Positions 16,637 through 25,569 of a DNA stretch of 37,411 bases are shown here, in pieces. The notes under the pieces were generated by a model. It was given only the letters and a program-made list of their open reading frames with translations. It was not told where the DNA came from and did not search any database. Position numbers and translations under genes: made by a program. Within the stretch, counting starts at the first letter, position 1. Each line of letters opens with the position of its first letter. Origin of the DNA: Virgibacillus halodenitrificans JCM 12304 (GTDB lineage: Bacteria; Bacillota; Bacilli; Bacillales; Amphibacillaceae); the NCBI RefSeq assembly GCF_001310895.1, contig NZ_BAZS01000036.1, positions 1 through 37,411 of the forward strand, given 5' to 3'.

Positions 16637-17020
16637 CTAAGGATTTATAAGCTTTATTTCACCGTTAGTGAAATTGTTTGTGGTAACACATGTCTCTTTG
16701 GGAAAAATGAATGTCCATGGCATGCTAGTATGGTGCTTTATTATATGAAATGGTAAAGTAAAGGTATGAGAGGCTATTATCTTCTCTTCCCATTTATATT
16801 GCAAGGTTTTCTTATCAAACAAATAATCTTCTTGAGAAAAATTATGGATAAGCACACTTATTAATAAATCACCTCTATGATTCACCGCTTGTCGGATTGG
16901 TACAAAATGTATTCCGTCGTTAAATAGCTCCTTTGTCTTGTTAAAAAGAGCTTCAATTTGTTCTCTATCCCGTGGTGCAATCGTTTTATCCCATGCCGTT
17001 TCAAATATTAATGTCTGCAT
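16637..17020 (-). CDS. SLAP-domain-like small protein
   Basis: This 127-residue protein has no signal peptide or membrane segment. Its sequence (LIFETAWDKTIAPRDREQIE at the start, AVNHRGDLLISVLIHNF in the middle, MPWTFIFP near the end) resembles the small single-SLAP-domain proteins common in Bacillaceae. The domain is named for an S-layer assembly protein, but the role of these small copies is unknown to me. It starts at ATG 17020 behind AAAGGAG with seven bases spacing. It lies 52 bases downstream of dpaA on the same strand, in the position often held by dpaB, to which it shows no resemblance. Family identification is from memory. Confidence 0.65.
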   Translation of the reverse strand: MQTLIFETAWDKTIAPRDREQIEALFNKTKELFNDGIHFVPIRQAVNHRGDLLISVLIHNFSQEDYLFDKKTLQYKWEEKIIASHTFTLPFHIIKHHTSMPWTFIFPKETCVTTNNFTNGEIKLINP

Positions 17021-17072
17021 ACATATACTCCTTTGAAGGTAGATGATACCTTATTGTAACATGAACAACCGT

Positions 17073-17957
17073 TTAACTATTTATTTTATCATCTAATAGT
17101 TCATACATTGCCTCTCCGATAATCTTTCCCGCCGTTTTCGGTGCGGTTTTTCCTGGTAACCCAAGTGCATGAATAGCTTTTATGTTTTGTTTTTTTGCAA
17201 AGGCAAAGTCGGTATCTCCTGGTGCTGAGGCAAGGTCAATAATCACACAATCTTTTTTTAGATTTGCAATTACTTGTTTATTCAATACAGGAGCAGGAAC
17301 AGTGTTTAGGCATATATCAATATCTTTAATCTTTTTTTGAAGATCACTGATCCATACATGTTGTAAACCCATTTCATATGCCTTTACAGCTGCTGTCTTG
17401 TTTCTTACTGTTACATGTACAGTTGCTCCTACAGCAGAGAATAGTCTTGCAAGAGTCTTGCCCACTCTTCCAAAACCAAGAATCATCACGTTCGAATTGT
17501 GAATAGTCGTATCCGTCTCTTCTATTGCTACATGTAAGGCACCTTCAGCAGTAGGAATAGAATTACGAATTGCCGTCTCTTCGTTTTGAAAGATCTTTGT
17601 AAGTTTTCGGTTAGTTTGATTCGTTAAGTTTTCCAAGTATTTATTGGCAGCTCCTGTATAGACGCTGCAATGCTCTGGAGTTTGAATTAATATTTCCTTT
17701 GTAAGATGAATGGTCTTATCTGAGTAGGTAGTTTCTACTTTACCTTCTAAGTCTGTGCCTCCAACTGGGAGTAGTACACCATCTAAATGGCCATAAGAAA
17801 AATATTCGGGATTAACTATTTTTACATTCTTTTGTTGAAATTGAAGTTGATCATAACCCATAAGAGTAATATCAACACCTTTATTAGCCAGTAAACGAAT
17901 TGCTTCTAAATATCTGGCATCCCCACCCAAGATCAATAACTTCTTCTGTAGACTCAT
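17073..17957 (-). CDS. dpaA: Dipicolinate synthase subunit A
   Basis: This 294-residue protein matches DpaA (SpoVFA; about 297 residues in B. subtilis). It begins LLILGGDARYLEAIRLLANK and has an NAD(P)-binding Rossmann motif at about 157-180 (MILGFGRVGKTLARLFSAVG). The C-terminal part includes LNTVPAPVLNK, IDLASAPGDTDF and ALGLPGKTAPKTAG. With DpaB it makes dipicolinic acid from dihydrodipicolinate in the mother cell for the spore core, so expression should depend on sigma-K; I could not place a convincing sigma-K promoter. It starts at ATG 17957 behind GAAAGGCGG. DpaB, asd and dapG, its usual followers, are absent downstream. Confidence 0.9.
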   Translation of the reverse strand: MSLQKKLLILGGDARYLEAIRLLANKGVDITLMGYDQLQFQQKNVKIVNPEYFSYGHLDGVLLPVGGTDLEGKVETTYSDKTIHLTKEILIQTPEHCSVYTGAANKYLENLTNQTNRKLTKIFQNEETAIRNSIPTAEGALHVAIEETDTTIHNSNVMILGFGRVGKTLARLFSAVGATVHVTVRNKTAAVKAYEMGLQHVWISDLQKKIKDIDICLNTVPAPVLNKQVIANLKKDCVIIDLASAPGDTDFAFAKKQNIKAIHALGLPGKTAPKTAGKIIGEAMYELLDDKINS

Positions 17958-18092
17958 TGAACATCCGCCTTTCTTCGATTATTAAAACTAACTGAGGAAA
18001 TTCTTACCGTTTTTCTAATTTTACTCACACTGTTTTTTCATTTTATGAGGTTATTATGTAATTAATCACATAGAAAAGGAGAGATAAAATTT

Positions 18093-19082
18093 ATGAAAAC
18101 ATTAATTGTAACATCAATGGGAGCACTTATGCTTGCCTCCACCGGAATTAGTGGAGGAGATGTAGTACATGCCGACTCAGCAAACGCAACAAATTTACAG
18201 AAGGGGACCGATTTTGCTACAATGCATTATCAACTATCTGCTTCTGAGGATATCAGTAAATTCGCTGAATTTGAAAGTATTCAGGCTCACATCGATACAG
18301 AAAAGTGGACAGCTAATGTGATGGAGGACAATCCATATAAGCGAGTGATCCTCTTCAGTGATGAAAAAGGAATACCTCAGTACAAGAGTATTTATGTTAA
18401 AGAGACAACACGTCATAAATTAATTGACTTTCATAAAGGCTTGCTTGTAAATAAGGTGCTTGATGAATCTGCGGCTAATGGAGAGCAGAACAAAGACAAT
18501 GATTCGAATGAGCATACAGATACCGATGAAGATAAAGATGATACAGCTAATGAAGACCAAGATAAAGAAAATAATGCAACTGAAGATCAAGATGTAGATG
18601 ACTTTGTTGAATTTGATATGGTGGAAGAACAAACAGATATAGATGATGATCAATGGCAGGTTGTCGAAGATAATGACCATAAACGTGTGATGATTGGTAG
18701 TAACGAGAAAGGTCAAAATCAATTTAAAAGTATATTTATAAAAGAGACCAACAGATTAAAATTAATTGATTTTAATGGTGGCCTTGTGTATAACGGAATC
18801 TTAGAGGATGCTGAAGATTCTGATTCACAAGAAGACCAAACTGTAGAAGAAGAGTCAGTAGAAATAGATGACTTTGTTGAATTTGATATAGTTGAGGAAC
18901 AAACAGGTGTAGATGAGGACAACATGAAGGTTGTGGAGAACAATCCATATAAACGTGTGCTGTTAATTACCAATGAAAATGGTCAGCAACAGTTTAAGAG
19001 TATTTTTGTTAAAGAGACAAATAGATTAAAGATAATTGATTTTCAAAATGGCTTGCTTTTTAATGAAGTAATTGACGGATAA
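18093..19082 (+). CDS. Secreted acidic protein with three ~69-residue repeats
   Basis: I do not recognise this family. The 329-residue protein begins with a signal peptide (MKTLIVTSMGALMLASTGIS, likely cut after VVHA-DS, about 27). Three repeats follow at about 57-124, 171-239 and 261-329. Each has an acidic lead (FVEFDxVEEQT) and the core NPYKRVxL-x6-G-x2-Q-[FY]KSI[FY][VI]KETxRxKLIDF, then GLL. Between repeats 1 and 2 is a linker of mostly Asp, Glu, Asn and Lys (about 125-170). The protein is very acidic, as is usual for exported proteins of salt-adapted bacteria. There is no wall-sorting motif or transmembrane tail, so it is probably released or bound non-covalently. It starts at ATG 18093 behind AAAGGAGAG. 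A degenerate copy of the core lies at 33646-33742. Confidence 0.75.
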   Translation: MKTLIVTSMGALMLASTGISGGDVVHADSANATNLQKGTDFATMHYQLSASEDISKFAEFESIQAHIDTEKWTANVMEDNPYKRVILFSDEKGIPQYKSIYVKETTRHKLIDFHKGLLVNKVLDESAANGEQNKDNDSNEHTDTDEDKDDTANEDQDKENNATEDQDVDDFVEFDMVEEQTDIDDDQWQVVEDNDHKRVMIGSNEKGQNQFKSIFIKETNRLKLIDFNGGLVYNGILEDAEDSDSQEDQTVEEESVEIDDFVEFDIVEEQTGVDEDNMKVVENNPYKRVLLITNENGQQQFKSIFVKETNRLKIIDFQNGLLFNEVIDG

Positions 19083-19100
19083 AAAGATGTGAGCATAAAT

Positions 19101-19150
19101 AAAAACACACTTGCTGATAGGTATTACAACTATCGGTAAGTGTGTTTTTT
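19101..19150 (+). terminator. Bidirectional terminator between the repeat protein and the GbsR-type gene
   Basis: CACACTTGCTGATAG (19106-19120) pairs with CTATCGGTAAGTGTG (19130-19144) with two G-T pairs. It has A5 before and T6 after, so it can end transcription from both convergent genes. Confidence 0.9.
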
Positions 19151-19159
19151 TACCTTCAG

Positions 19160-19729
19160 CTATCGTTGCTTGGCTTTTTTTGGAGGCACGTATTTTAGTA
19201 TATCTTCACTTTCAAAGAATTCAACAAGTCTTCGGATCCAATCATAGTAGCTAATCCATTGTTCCAATTCTTCTTTTAAATCAGCTATTTTTTTCTCCGC
19301 TTCAGGCGAAAAATTATCTTGGTGTTTTTCTTCTAAACGTAGAATTTTATCCTGTAGTCGTCTTGCAAGTTGTGAATTTTTACTAACTACCTCTTTCCAA
19401 TTCGTAGTGAACAAGGAAATAAACGTTTGAATATAATCATTTTCAACCTTGTAATACTCTTTGCGACTTCCTTTTACGAATTCCTTTTCAGCTATGTTTA
19501 AGGACATCATTTGCCGCATCACTTGACTCATCCGAGTCTTGCTCATACCGGTTTCCTCTGCTAGTTGATCCAAAGTCATGGGCGTGCGGTTAAGGTAAAT
19601 GATGCCGAGAAGTCGACCAACTGTAGAAGAAACGCCAAACGTTTTCATATTATCAGCAATTCGATCGGAAATCTGACTTTCGGCTTGTTTCAGTTCTTCC
19701 AGTACTTCTTTTTCTATGTAGGTATCCAT
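19160..19729 (-). CDS. GbsR/OpcR-type transcriptional regulator
   Basis: This 189-residue protein has a MarR-like winged helix (about 30-100: MTLDQLAEETGMSKTRMSQV as the recognition region) and a C-terminal helical part (about 105-175). That combination is typical of the GbsR family, which in B. subtilis senses choline and represses betaine synthesis (GbsR) and the OpuB/OpuC importers (GbsR, OpcR). It is transcribed divergently from the opuC-type operon across a 220-base gap, so it most likely controls that operon. It starts at ATG 19729 behind GGGAGGGAG. Which paralogue it equals cannot be told from sequence alone, so no symbol is given. Confidence 0.87.
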   Translation of the reverse strand: MDTYIEKEVLEELKQAESQISDRIADNMKTFGVSSTVGRLLGIIYLNRTPMTLDQLAEETGMSKTRMSQVMRQMMSLNIAEKEFVKGSRKEYYKVENDYIQTFISLFTTNWKEVVSKNSQLARRLQDKILRLEEKHQDNFSPEAEKKIADLKEELEQWISYYDWIRRLVEFFESEDILKYVPPKKAKQR

Positions 19730-19873
19730 GAACTCCCTCCCATTATTATCATAGCATGACTTGAAAGAAAATGTTAATAATATAATTCTCCGAAATACTA
19801 AGAAAATAGAAGCAAATCAAAGATATACAAGATATAAAGTTTATAAAATAATAATTACACAGATTTTTTAAAG

Positions 19874-19902
19874 TTTACGATGAGTTTTTTATTCTATATA
19901 CT
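19874..19902 (+). promoter_or_regulatory. Sigma-A promoter of the opuC-type operon
   Basis: TTTACG at 19874-19879 and TATACT at 19897-19902 are spaced by 17 bases, 48 bases before the opuCA start. A perfect inverted repeat lies immediately downstream at 19905-19916. Confidence 0.7.
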
Positions 19903-19904
19903 GA

Positions 19905-19916
19905 AATAGTTCTATT
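19905..19916. promoter_or_regulatory. Candidate operator for the GbsR-type regulator
   Basis: AATAG-TT-CTATT is a perfect inverted repeat placed at the expected transcription start of opuCA, where a repressor would block initiation. The assignment to the divergent GbsR-type protein is inference from position. Confidence 0.4.
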
Positions 19917-19949
19917 GATCGACAAAAATCTACATGGAGGTGGAAGACT

Positions 19950-21110
19950 TTGTTAGAATTTAAGAATGTGACAAAAGTCTATGATGGCGGAAAGACCGCT
20001 GTTAAAAAATTAAACTTAAAGATTAATAAAGGTGAGTTTGTATGTTTTATCGGTCCGAGTGGTTGTGGAAAGACAACTACGATGAAAATGGTCAACCGAT
20101 TAATTGACATCTCGGATGGAACTATATTAGTTGATGGAAAGGATATTAAGCAGCAAGATCCTGTACAGCTCCGTCGCTCCATTGGCTATGTTATTCAGCA
20201 AATTGGCTTAATGCCACATATGACAATTAAAGAGAATATTGTACTTGTTGGTACTCTATTAAAATGGCCGGAAGAGAAGAAGAATGAACGTGCAAAGGAA
20301 TTGATTAAATTAGTTGGCTTGCCAACTGAGTATCTGGATAAGTATCCGCATGAACTTAGTGGTGGGCAACAACAACGGATTGGGGTACTCCGCGCACTAG
20401 CTGTAAATCCCCCGTTAATATTAATGGATGAACCATTTGGTGCACTTGATCCTATCACAAGGGATGCTTTGCAGGATGAGTTCAAAAAACTTCAAAAAGA
20501 ATTACATAAAACCATTATTTTTGTTACCCATGATATGGATGAAGCACTAAAGCTTGCAGATCGTGTTGTAATAATGCGCGATGGCGAAGTAGTTCAAGCA
20601 GATACTCCTGAGGAAATATTGCGTAATCCTGCAAATGAATTTGTGGAAGAATTCCTGGGTAAAGAGCGGTTAATTCAAGGAAGACCTGATGTTACTACGG
20701 TTGGTCAAATAATGGAAGGTACACCGATTACTGTACAGGAAAATGAATCTTTGAAGAATGCGATTTCCATTATGCGTGACAAACATGTTGATTCATTACT
20801 TGTTTTGGATCAACAGGAAAAATTAGTAGGCTTTATTGATATAGAGATTATTAATTTAAACTACAAGAAAGCAACTTTGGTTAATGAAGTTATGGAAAAA
20901 GAATTTCTTTATGTAGAAAAAGACAGTCTGTTAAGAGATACCGTTCACAAAATATTACGTAGGGGTGTCAAGTATGTGCCTGTAGTGGACGAAGAGAAAA
21001 AACTGGTCGGGATTGTAACAAGGGCTACATTAGCAAATCTGGTCTACGATACAATTTGGGGCGATGGTTTTGATGTAGAAGAGCACGTAGATTTGGAGAT
21101 TGCAAAATAG
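19950..21110 (+). CDS. opuCA: Glycine betaine/carnitine/choline ABC transporter ATPase with CBS domains (OpuCA-type)
   Basis: This 386-residue ATPase energises an osmolyte importer. It has Walker A GPSGCGKTT at about 37, the ABC signature LSGGQQQRIG at about 137 and Walker B LILMDEPFGALDP at about 157. Two CBS domains (about 250-375) follow; in OpuA/OpuC-type importers these sense ionic strength. It starts at TTG 19950 behind GGAGGTGG. It is the first of four genes (ATPase, permease, binding protein, permease) in the OpuB/OpuC order. OpuC rather than choline-only OpuB is suggested but not proven by sequence. Confidence 0.9.
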   Translation: MLEFKNVTKVYDGGKTAVKKLNLKINKGEFVCFIGPSGCGKTTTMKMVNRLIDISDGTILVDGKDIKQQDPVQLRRSIGYVIQQIGLMPHMTIKENIVLVGTLLKWPEEKKNERAKELIKLVGLPTEYLDKYPHELSGGQQQRIGVLRALAVNPPLILMDEPFGALDPITRDALQDEFKKLQKELHKTIIFVTHDMDEALKLADRVVIMRDGEVVQADTPEEILRNPANEFVEEFLGKERLIQGRPDVTTVGQIMEGTPITVQENESLKNAISIMRDKHVDSLLVLDQQEKLVGFIDIEIINLNYKKATLVNEVMEKEFLYVEKDSLLRDTVHKILRRGVKYVPVVDEEKKLVGIVTRATLANLVYDTIWGDGFDVEEHVDLEIAK

Positions 21111-21122
21111 GAGGGTGAAAGA

Positions 21123-21767
21123 ATGAATGAATTTTTATCGAATCATGGTACAGAGCTTCTCATAAAAACAGGTGAACATTTATACATTTCTTTCGTTGCT
21201 ATATTACTTGGTGTAGTTGTAGCAGTACCACTGGGAATTTTATTTTCCCGAATCCCCAAAATGGCAGACCGTTTAATCTCCTTTGTAGGCATATTACAGA
21301 CCATCCCAAGTTTAGCTATTCTAGCTTTCTTTATCCCTTTGCTTGGAGTAGGTAAGCTACCAGCCATACTTGCTCTGTTTTTTTACTCCTTACTGCCAAT
21401 TTTGCGAAATACGTATATTGGGATTCAAGGTGTAAATGCAAGTGTACGTGAAGCAGGAAAAGGAATGGGGATGAGTAATTGGCAATCAATTATGAAGCTG
21501 GAGCTGCCTTTAGCGCTTCCTGTAATTATGGCAGGAATTCGTTTGTCAACTGTTTATTTAATTGGTTGGGCTACCTTAGCGGCATTTATCGGCGGTGGTG
21601 GTTTAGGAGATTTTATATTTGATGGGTTAAATCTCTATCAACCAGTATTAATTATTGCTGGTACGGTTCCGGCTACAATTCTAGCTCTACTTGCGGATCG
21701 TTTGCTTGCAATAGTTGAACAAAAATTAACACCAACTGGAATGAAAGAATCATATGAAGCAGCATAA
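21123..21767 (+). CDS. opuCB: Osmolyte ABC transporter permease (OpuCB-type)
   Basis: This 214-residue inner-membrane protein has about five to six membrane segments and the permease EAA-like loop (VREAGKGMGMSNWQSIMKLE, about 108-128) that contacts the ATPase. It forms the channel with OpuCD. It starts at ATG 21123, 12 bases after opuCA, behind GGAGGGTG, and is followed closely by the binding-protein gene. Confidence 0.9.
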   Translation: MNEFLSNHGTELLIKTGEHLYISFVAILLGVVVAVPLGILFSRIPKMADRLISFVGILQTIPSLAILAFFIPLLGVGKLPAILALFFYSLLPILRNTYIGIQGVNASVREAGKGMGMSNWQSIMKLELPLALPVIMAGIRLSTVYLIGWATLAAFIGGGGLGDFIFDGLNLYQPVLIIAGTVPATILALLADRLLAIVEQKLTPTGMKESYEAA

Positions 21768-21783
21768 CATGGGAGTTGATACG

Positions 21784-22713
21784 ATGCGGAAAAAAATAGG
21801 AAAACTGGTAATTCCGGTACTGGTTTTGATCATGGTGTCCGGTTGTTCTCTTCCAGGGCTTGCCAGTACTACAACAGATACAGTTAAGATTGGAATGTTA
21901 GGGACATCAGAATCAGAAATTATTGGGGAGATTCTTTCCATCATGATTGAAAGAGAAACAGATTTAGATACGGATCCAGTAACTAATCTTGGGTCTTCTA
22001 TTGTACAGCACCAAGGGATGACAAGAGGGGATTTGGATATTACCTCTACTCGTTATACAGGTACTGACTTATCCGGTGCGCTAGGAATGGATCCGATTAC
22101 AGACCCTGAAAAAGCTATGGAGATTGTACAACGTGAATTTCAAAAACGTTTTAATGAAACATGGGCAGACTCATACGGGTTTGAAAACAGCTATTCCGTT
22201 GCGGTTAGAAGAGAATTTGCTGAAAAAAATAATATTAATACCGTTTCTGATTTGAAGCCATTTGCCGACGATTTACGGTTTGGTGTTGATAATGCCTGGA
22301 TTAATCGTAAGGGAGATGGGTACGAAGGCTTTAAACAAACATACTTCGATTTTGGAGAAGTTTTCCCTATGAACGTAGGACTTGTATATCAAGCAGCATC
22401 TAGTGGTCATATGGACGTAGTGCTTGCATACTCATCTGATGGAAGAATAAAAGAGTTTGACTTGAAGGTATTAGAAGATGATAAGAAATTCTTCCCTCCA
22501 TACGATGCTTCTCCAGTCATCAGCAATGAACTACTGGAAGAATACCCAGAAATCAAGACGATTACGGAGAAGCTCTCAGGTAAAATCTCTACTGAAAAAA
22601 TGCAGGAATTGAACTATAAAGCAGATGTAGAATTAATGAATCCACATCAAGTAGCAAAAGATTTTTTAGAAGCGAATAATTACTTTGAATCTGCTGGGAA
22701 GGGAGGAAACTAA
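21784..22713 (+). CDS. opuCC: Osmolyte-binding lipoprotein (OpuCC-type)
   Basis: This ~309-residue lipoprotein starts at ATG 21784, with GGGAG eight bases upstream; earlier in-frame ATGs at 21754 and 21769 overlap or adjoin opuCB. A short signal peptide ends in the lipobox MVSGCS, so Cys is the lipid anchor on the outer face of the membrane. The rest is an OpuAC-type solute-binding domain (VKIGMLGTSESEIIGEIL onward) that captures compounds such as glycine betaine, carnitine or choline and delivers them to the two permeases. Confidence 0.9.
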   Translation: MRKKIGKLVIPVLVLIMVSGCSLPGLASTTTDTVKIGMLGTSESEIIGEILSIMIERETDLDTDPVTNLGSSIVQHQGMTRGDLDITSTRYTGTDLSGALGMDPITDPEKAMEIVQREFQKRFNETWADSYGFENSYSVAVRREFAEKNNINTVSDLKPFADDLRFGVDNAWINRKGDGYEGFKQTYFDFGEVFPMNVGLVYQAASSGHMDVVLAYSSDGRIKEFDLKVLEDDKKFFPPYDASPVISNELLEEYPEIKTITEKLSGKISTEKMQELNYKADVELMNPHQVAKDFLEANNYFESAGKGGN

Positions 22714-22714
22714 C

Positions 22715-23376
22715 ATGGAAACATGGAATCAATTTATAACCTATGTTGGCCAAAACGGTGATTATATCTGGTTTCAATTCTATCGACACTTTTTGATGGC
22801 GGCCTATGGTGTATTATTTGCTGCAGTTATTTCAATCCCTTTAGGTATTCTTATTGCCAGATATGGGAAATTAAGCAGCTGGGTTTTGGCATTTGGAAGT
22901 ATAATTCAAACCATTCCTGCATTGGGAGCATTAGCTGTGATTATGATTGCTTTTGGACTGGGTACGAATACGGTAATTATTACGTTAATGCTGTATTCTA
23001 TTTTACCGATTACGCAGAACACCTATGTCGGTATGAAAGAAGTGGATAAAACAGTTGTAGAAGCAGGTTACGCATCAGGAATGACTCGCTTTCAGTTGCT
23101 AAGGATGGTGGAATTACCTCTAGCTATAAGTGTTATCATGGCAGGGCTTCGGACAGCGCTAGTTGTAGGTATTGGAATTGCTGCAGTCGGTGCTTTCGTT
23201 GGAGCTGGTGGCTAGGTGCTATTATCTTACGAGGAATGAACGCTACGGACGGTACAGCGATTATTCTTGCAGGTGCTATCCCAACAGCTCTCATGGCGAT
23301 AATTGCGGACCTTGCAATGGGATGGATTGAACGCAAATTACATCCTGTTAAAACGTCGAAGCCAAAAACAGCATAA
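22715..23376 (+). pseudogene. opuCD: Osmolyte ABC transporter permease (OpuCD-type), frameshifted
   Basis: This gene should encode the second permease (about 220 residues), but its reading frame breaks. From ATG 22715 (behind GGAAGGAGG) the frame runs through the EAA-like loop VVEAGYASGMTRFQLLRMVE to VGAGG and then hits TAG at 23213-23215. The frame one base earlier, from CTA at 23212, continues as LGAIILRGMNATDGTAII and ends at TAA 23374-23376, which is the conserved C-terminus of the family. One base, most simply a C in GGCCTA, is missing near 23211. The cause may be a true mutation or a sequence error. Loss of about 55 residues including the last membrane segment would probably inactivate the importer. 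Confidence 0.88.
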
Positions 23377-23384
23377 ACAAATTG

Positions 23385-23420
23385 AATTTAGCACTAGGTG
23401 AAAGCTTAGTGCTAAATTTT
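23385..23420 (+). terminator. Terminator of the opuC-type operon
   Basis: AATTTAGCACTA (23385-23396) pairs perfectly with TAGTGCTAAATT (23407-23418) nine bases after the restored opuCD stop. Only a short, mixed T/A tract follows, so efficiency is uncertain. Confidence 0.7.
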
Positions 23421-23482
23421 AATATTTAATTAGTTTTCTTCTTAAAGGGTACATTGATATAAATTCAAAGGGGGAAGGGAAA

Positions 23483-25152
23483 ATGAAAATAGAAAAAATT
23501 ATTGTAGAGAAAAACATACCATTTGAGCTTTCCGACGGTACTGTGCTTAGGTCAGATGTATTCCGGCCGAATGATAATAATAAATATCCTACTCTTATGT
23601 TGCGATTACCATACAATAAAGAAGAAAAGCGGTATTATGATGAATACCTCGAAGTACCACGTATGGTAGAGGCAGGATATGTTGTGATTCTGCAGGATGT
23701 AAGAGGGAGGTTTGCTTCAGACGGAGAATTTTATCCGTTTATTCATGAAGGGAAAGATGGTTACGAAGCCGTAGAGTGGGCTGCAAATTTACCATATGCT
23801 AATGGAAAAGTAGGTTTGTTTGGTATGTCCTATCATGGCTATACTCAATTAGCAGCTGCTGTAGAAAATCCACCATCTCTTAAAGCGATTGCTCCTGTAA
23901 TGACAATGGCGGAACCGTGGGCAGATATTTTAAATGGCGATAGTGCAGCAAAAGGTGTAGCTAAATTTCAGACATGGACGTTAGGCTCTATTATCGAAGA
24001 TCAGTTAAAAAAGCGTGAACAGCTTGATTCAACGAAAGTACAAAAATACCAAGCTACTATGCAGGAATGGTTACATTACCGTCCTGCTGATGAATGGCCA
24101 CCGATGAAAGATTTGGATCCGAATTCTTTTTTCTTTGATGTAATGCATAATAAAGTAAGTTCAGAATTAATTGAACGAACCCAGCTTTTGGATAAATTGC
24201 ATTCCATACAAATCCCAGCTCTATTCATTGGAGGCTGGTTTGATGCATTATTAGAGCCTACCATAGCAGCTTATCAGGCATATAAAGGCCCTGCTCAATT
24301 TTGGGTTGGACCATGGACCCATGAGGACATGAGTGGACATGCCGGTGAGCGATACTTTGAAGGTGGAGCTGAACAAATAGGCTGTGACGAGGTAGCAGAT
24401 CCTACAGAGCTTCATATAAAATGGTTTGATCACTGGTTAAAAGATAAACCTATGGTAGTAGATAAGCCTGTACACCTGTATTTAATGGGACAAGAAAAAT
24501 GGGCAGCCTTTGGTCAATGGCCGCCAGTTACTGCTACCAATGAGCTTTTTCTTTCAAGTAATGGGTCTTCACAAACGAGAAGAGGGGATGGAGAGCTTGT
24601 AGAGCAACCTATGCTGAAGGATACTAAATCTGAACTTCTGCTGGACCCCGATAATCCTGTTCCCACCAGAGGCGGTGGTGTGTTAATTGCCGGCAATGGT
24701 TCCGGTGTTTTTGAAATTGGAGATATTCAAGATAGAGAAGACGTACTTGTTTACACGAGCTCAGTCTTACGGGAGGATATTCATATTCTTGGAACAGTGA
24801 AAGCATCTCTCTGGGTATCTAGCCCTTCAACGTTATGCGATATTTCTATAAGACTTTCAGACGTAGAACCAAATGGAAAAGTATTTAACATTATTGATAC
24901 TTATTATCGGGAAAAAGTAAAATCAGTTGATCAGCCGTTCTGCTTAGAATTAGAAATTGGCCATACAGCTATTTATTAAAGAAGGGACATAGCCTTCGAG
25001 TTGACATTGCTGCAAGCAATGCACCATTATATGATATTAATTTAAATAATGGGCGCACATCAAAGACTTCCAAAGTCGGTAAGCCTGCGATAGAGAATGT
25101 ATACCACGGAGTTAATTTTCCTTCGCGTATCATTCTTCCTATCGAAAAATAA
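23483..25152 (+). pseudogene. CocE/NonD-type alpha/beta hydrolase (X-Pro dipeptidyl-peptidase S15 family), frameshifted
   Basis: This gene encodes a serine hydrolase of the S15/CocE family, about 556 residues when restored. The N-terminal alpha/beta hydrolase domain carries the nucleophile Ser116 in GMSYHG, a candidate catalytic Asp in GGWFDALLEP and a His in GPWTHEDMSGH. A C-terminal jelly-roll domain follows. The main frame stops at 24977-24979 after GHTAIY. The frame one base earlier, from TTA 24973, gives LLKKGHSLRVDIAASNAPLY and runs to TAA 25150-25152, the expected family C-terminus. A single base is missing near 24970. It starts at ATG 23483 behind AAAGGGGGAAGG. Substrates in this family range from X-Pro peptides to ester drugs and acylated antibiotics; none can be assigned here. 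Confidence 0.87.
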
Positions 25153-25158
25153 AAAATG

Positions 25159-25220
25159 GAGAGCGTATCTTTAACCAGATTGTCAGAACTTCTGGGAAGG
25201 GTAGGCTCTCTTGTTTTTTT
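25159..25220 (+). terminator. Terminator after the CocE-like gene
   Basis: GAGAGC (25159-25164) pairs with GCTCTC (25205-25210), enclosing an inner CCAGA/TCTGG stem, and a run of seven T follows at 25214-25220. The loop region is long but partly paired. Confidence 0.7.
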
Positions 25221-25548
25221 AAGGATAAGAATGGAAGTATGTAGCTTTTATAAGTTTGATGCACGAGTCTTGACCAATGCTGACAGACAAGTGTTGTCCA
25301 AGGTTTGGGCGACTTTATCCCTTCCTTCAAGGCATTTGCGTTTTTTAAAGTTTTTGTCGAATTACATAAAATTCCGGCTATTTCTTATTATTTGGTAGCT
25401 AATTAAAGGCATTGTTAACCATTATTGTCTTATCGTACCAAATCAATCTTAATGGCGATATATCGTATTTAATCCGTTTTGACGAATAGGATGCTTACAC
25501 GTACGCTTATATAGTACATTATTTTCACAAAATATAGGAGGTGGGAGC
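25221..25548 (+). promoter_or_regulatory. Leader region upstream of ectABC
   Basis: This ~330-base stretch has no convincing gene. A perfect palindrome CGATATATCG lies at 25456-25465. AT-rich -10-like elements (TATATA/TATAGT, 25508-25515) lie about 25 bases before the ectA ribosome binding site, but no good -35 with proper spacing is visible. Promoter(s) for ectABC, which is salt-induced in relatives, should lie here. Confidence 0.4.
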
Positions 25549-25551
25549 ATT
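25537..25551 (+). promoter_or_regulatory. Ribosome binding site facing an ATT codon before ectA
   Basis: AGGAGG at 25537-25542 lies six bases before ATT 25549, which is in frame with ectA. The first in-frame ATG, 25570, is 27 bases from this site and has no better one of its own. This points to an ATT start or to a damaged ATG. Confidence 0.5.
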
Positions 25552-25569
25552 AATAGTGGAATAACTGAA

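Noticed and set aside
23211-23220. Programmed frameshift in opuCD
   Set aside because: There is no slippery heptamer or downstream structure typical of programmed shifting, and other frameshifts nearby favour mutation or sequence error.
25156-25398. 80-codon open frame downstream of the CocE-like gene
   Set aside because: It has no ribosome binding site, overlaps a terminator, and its translation shows no recognisable or compositionally normal protein.
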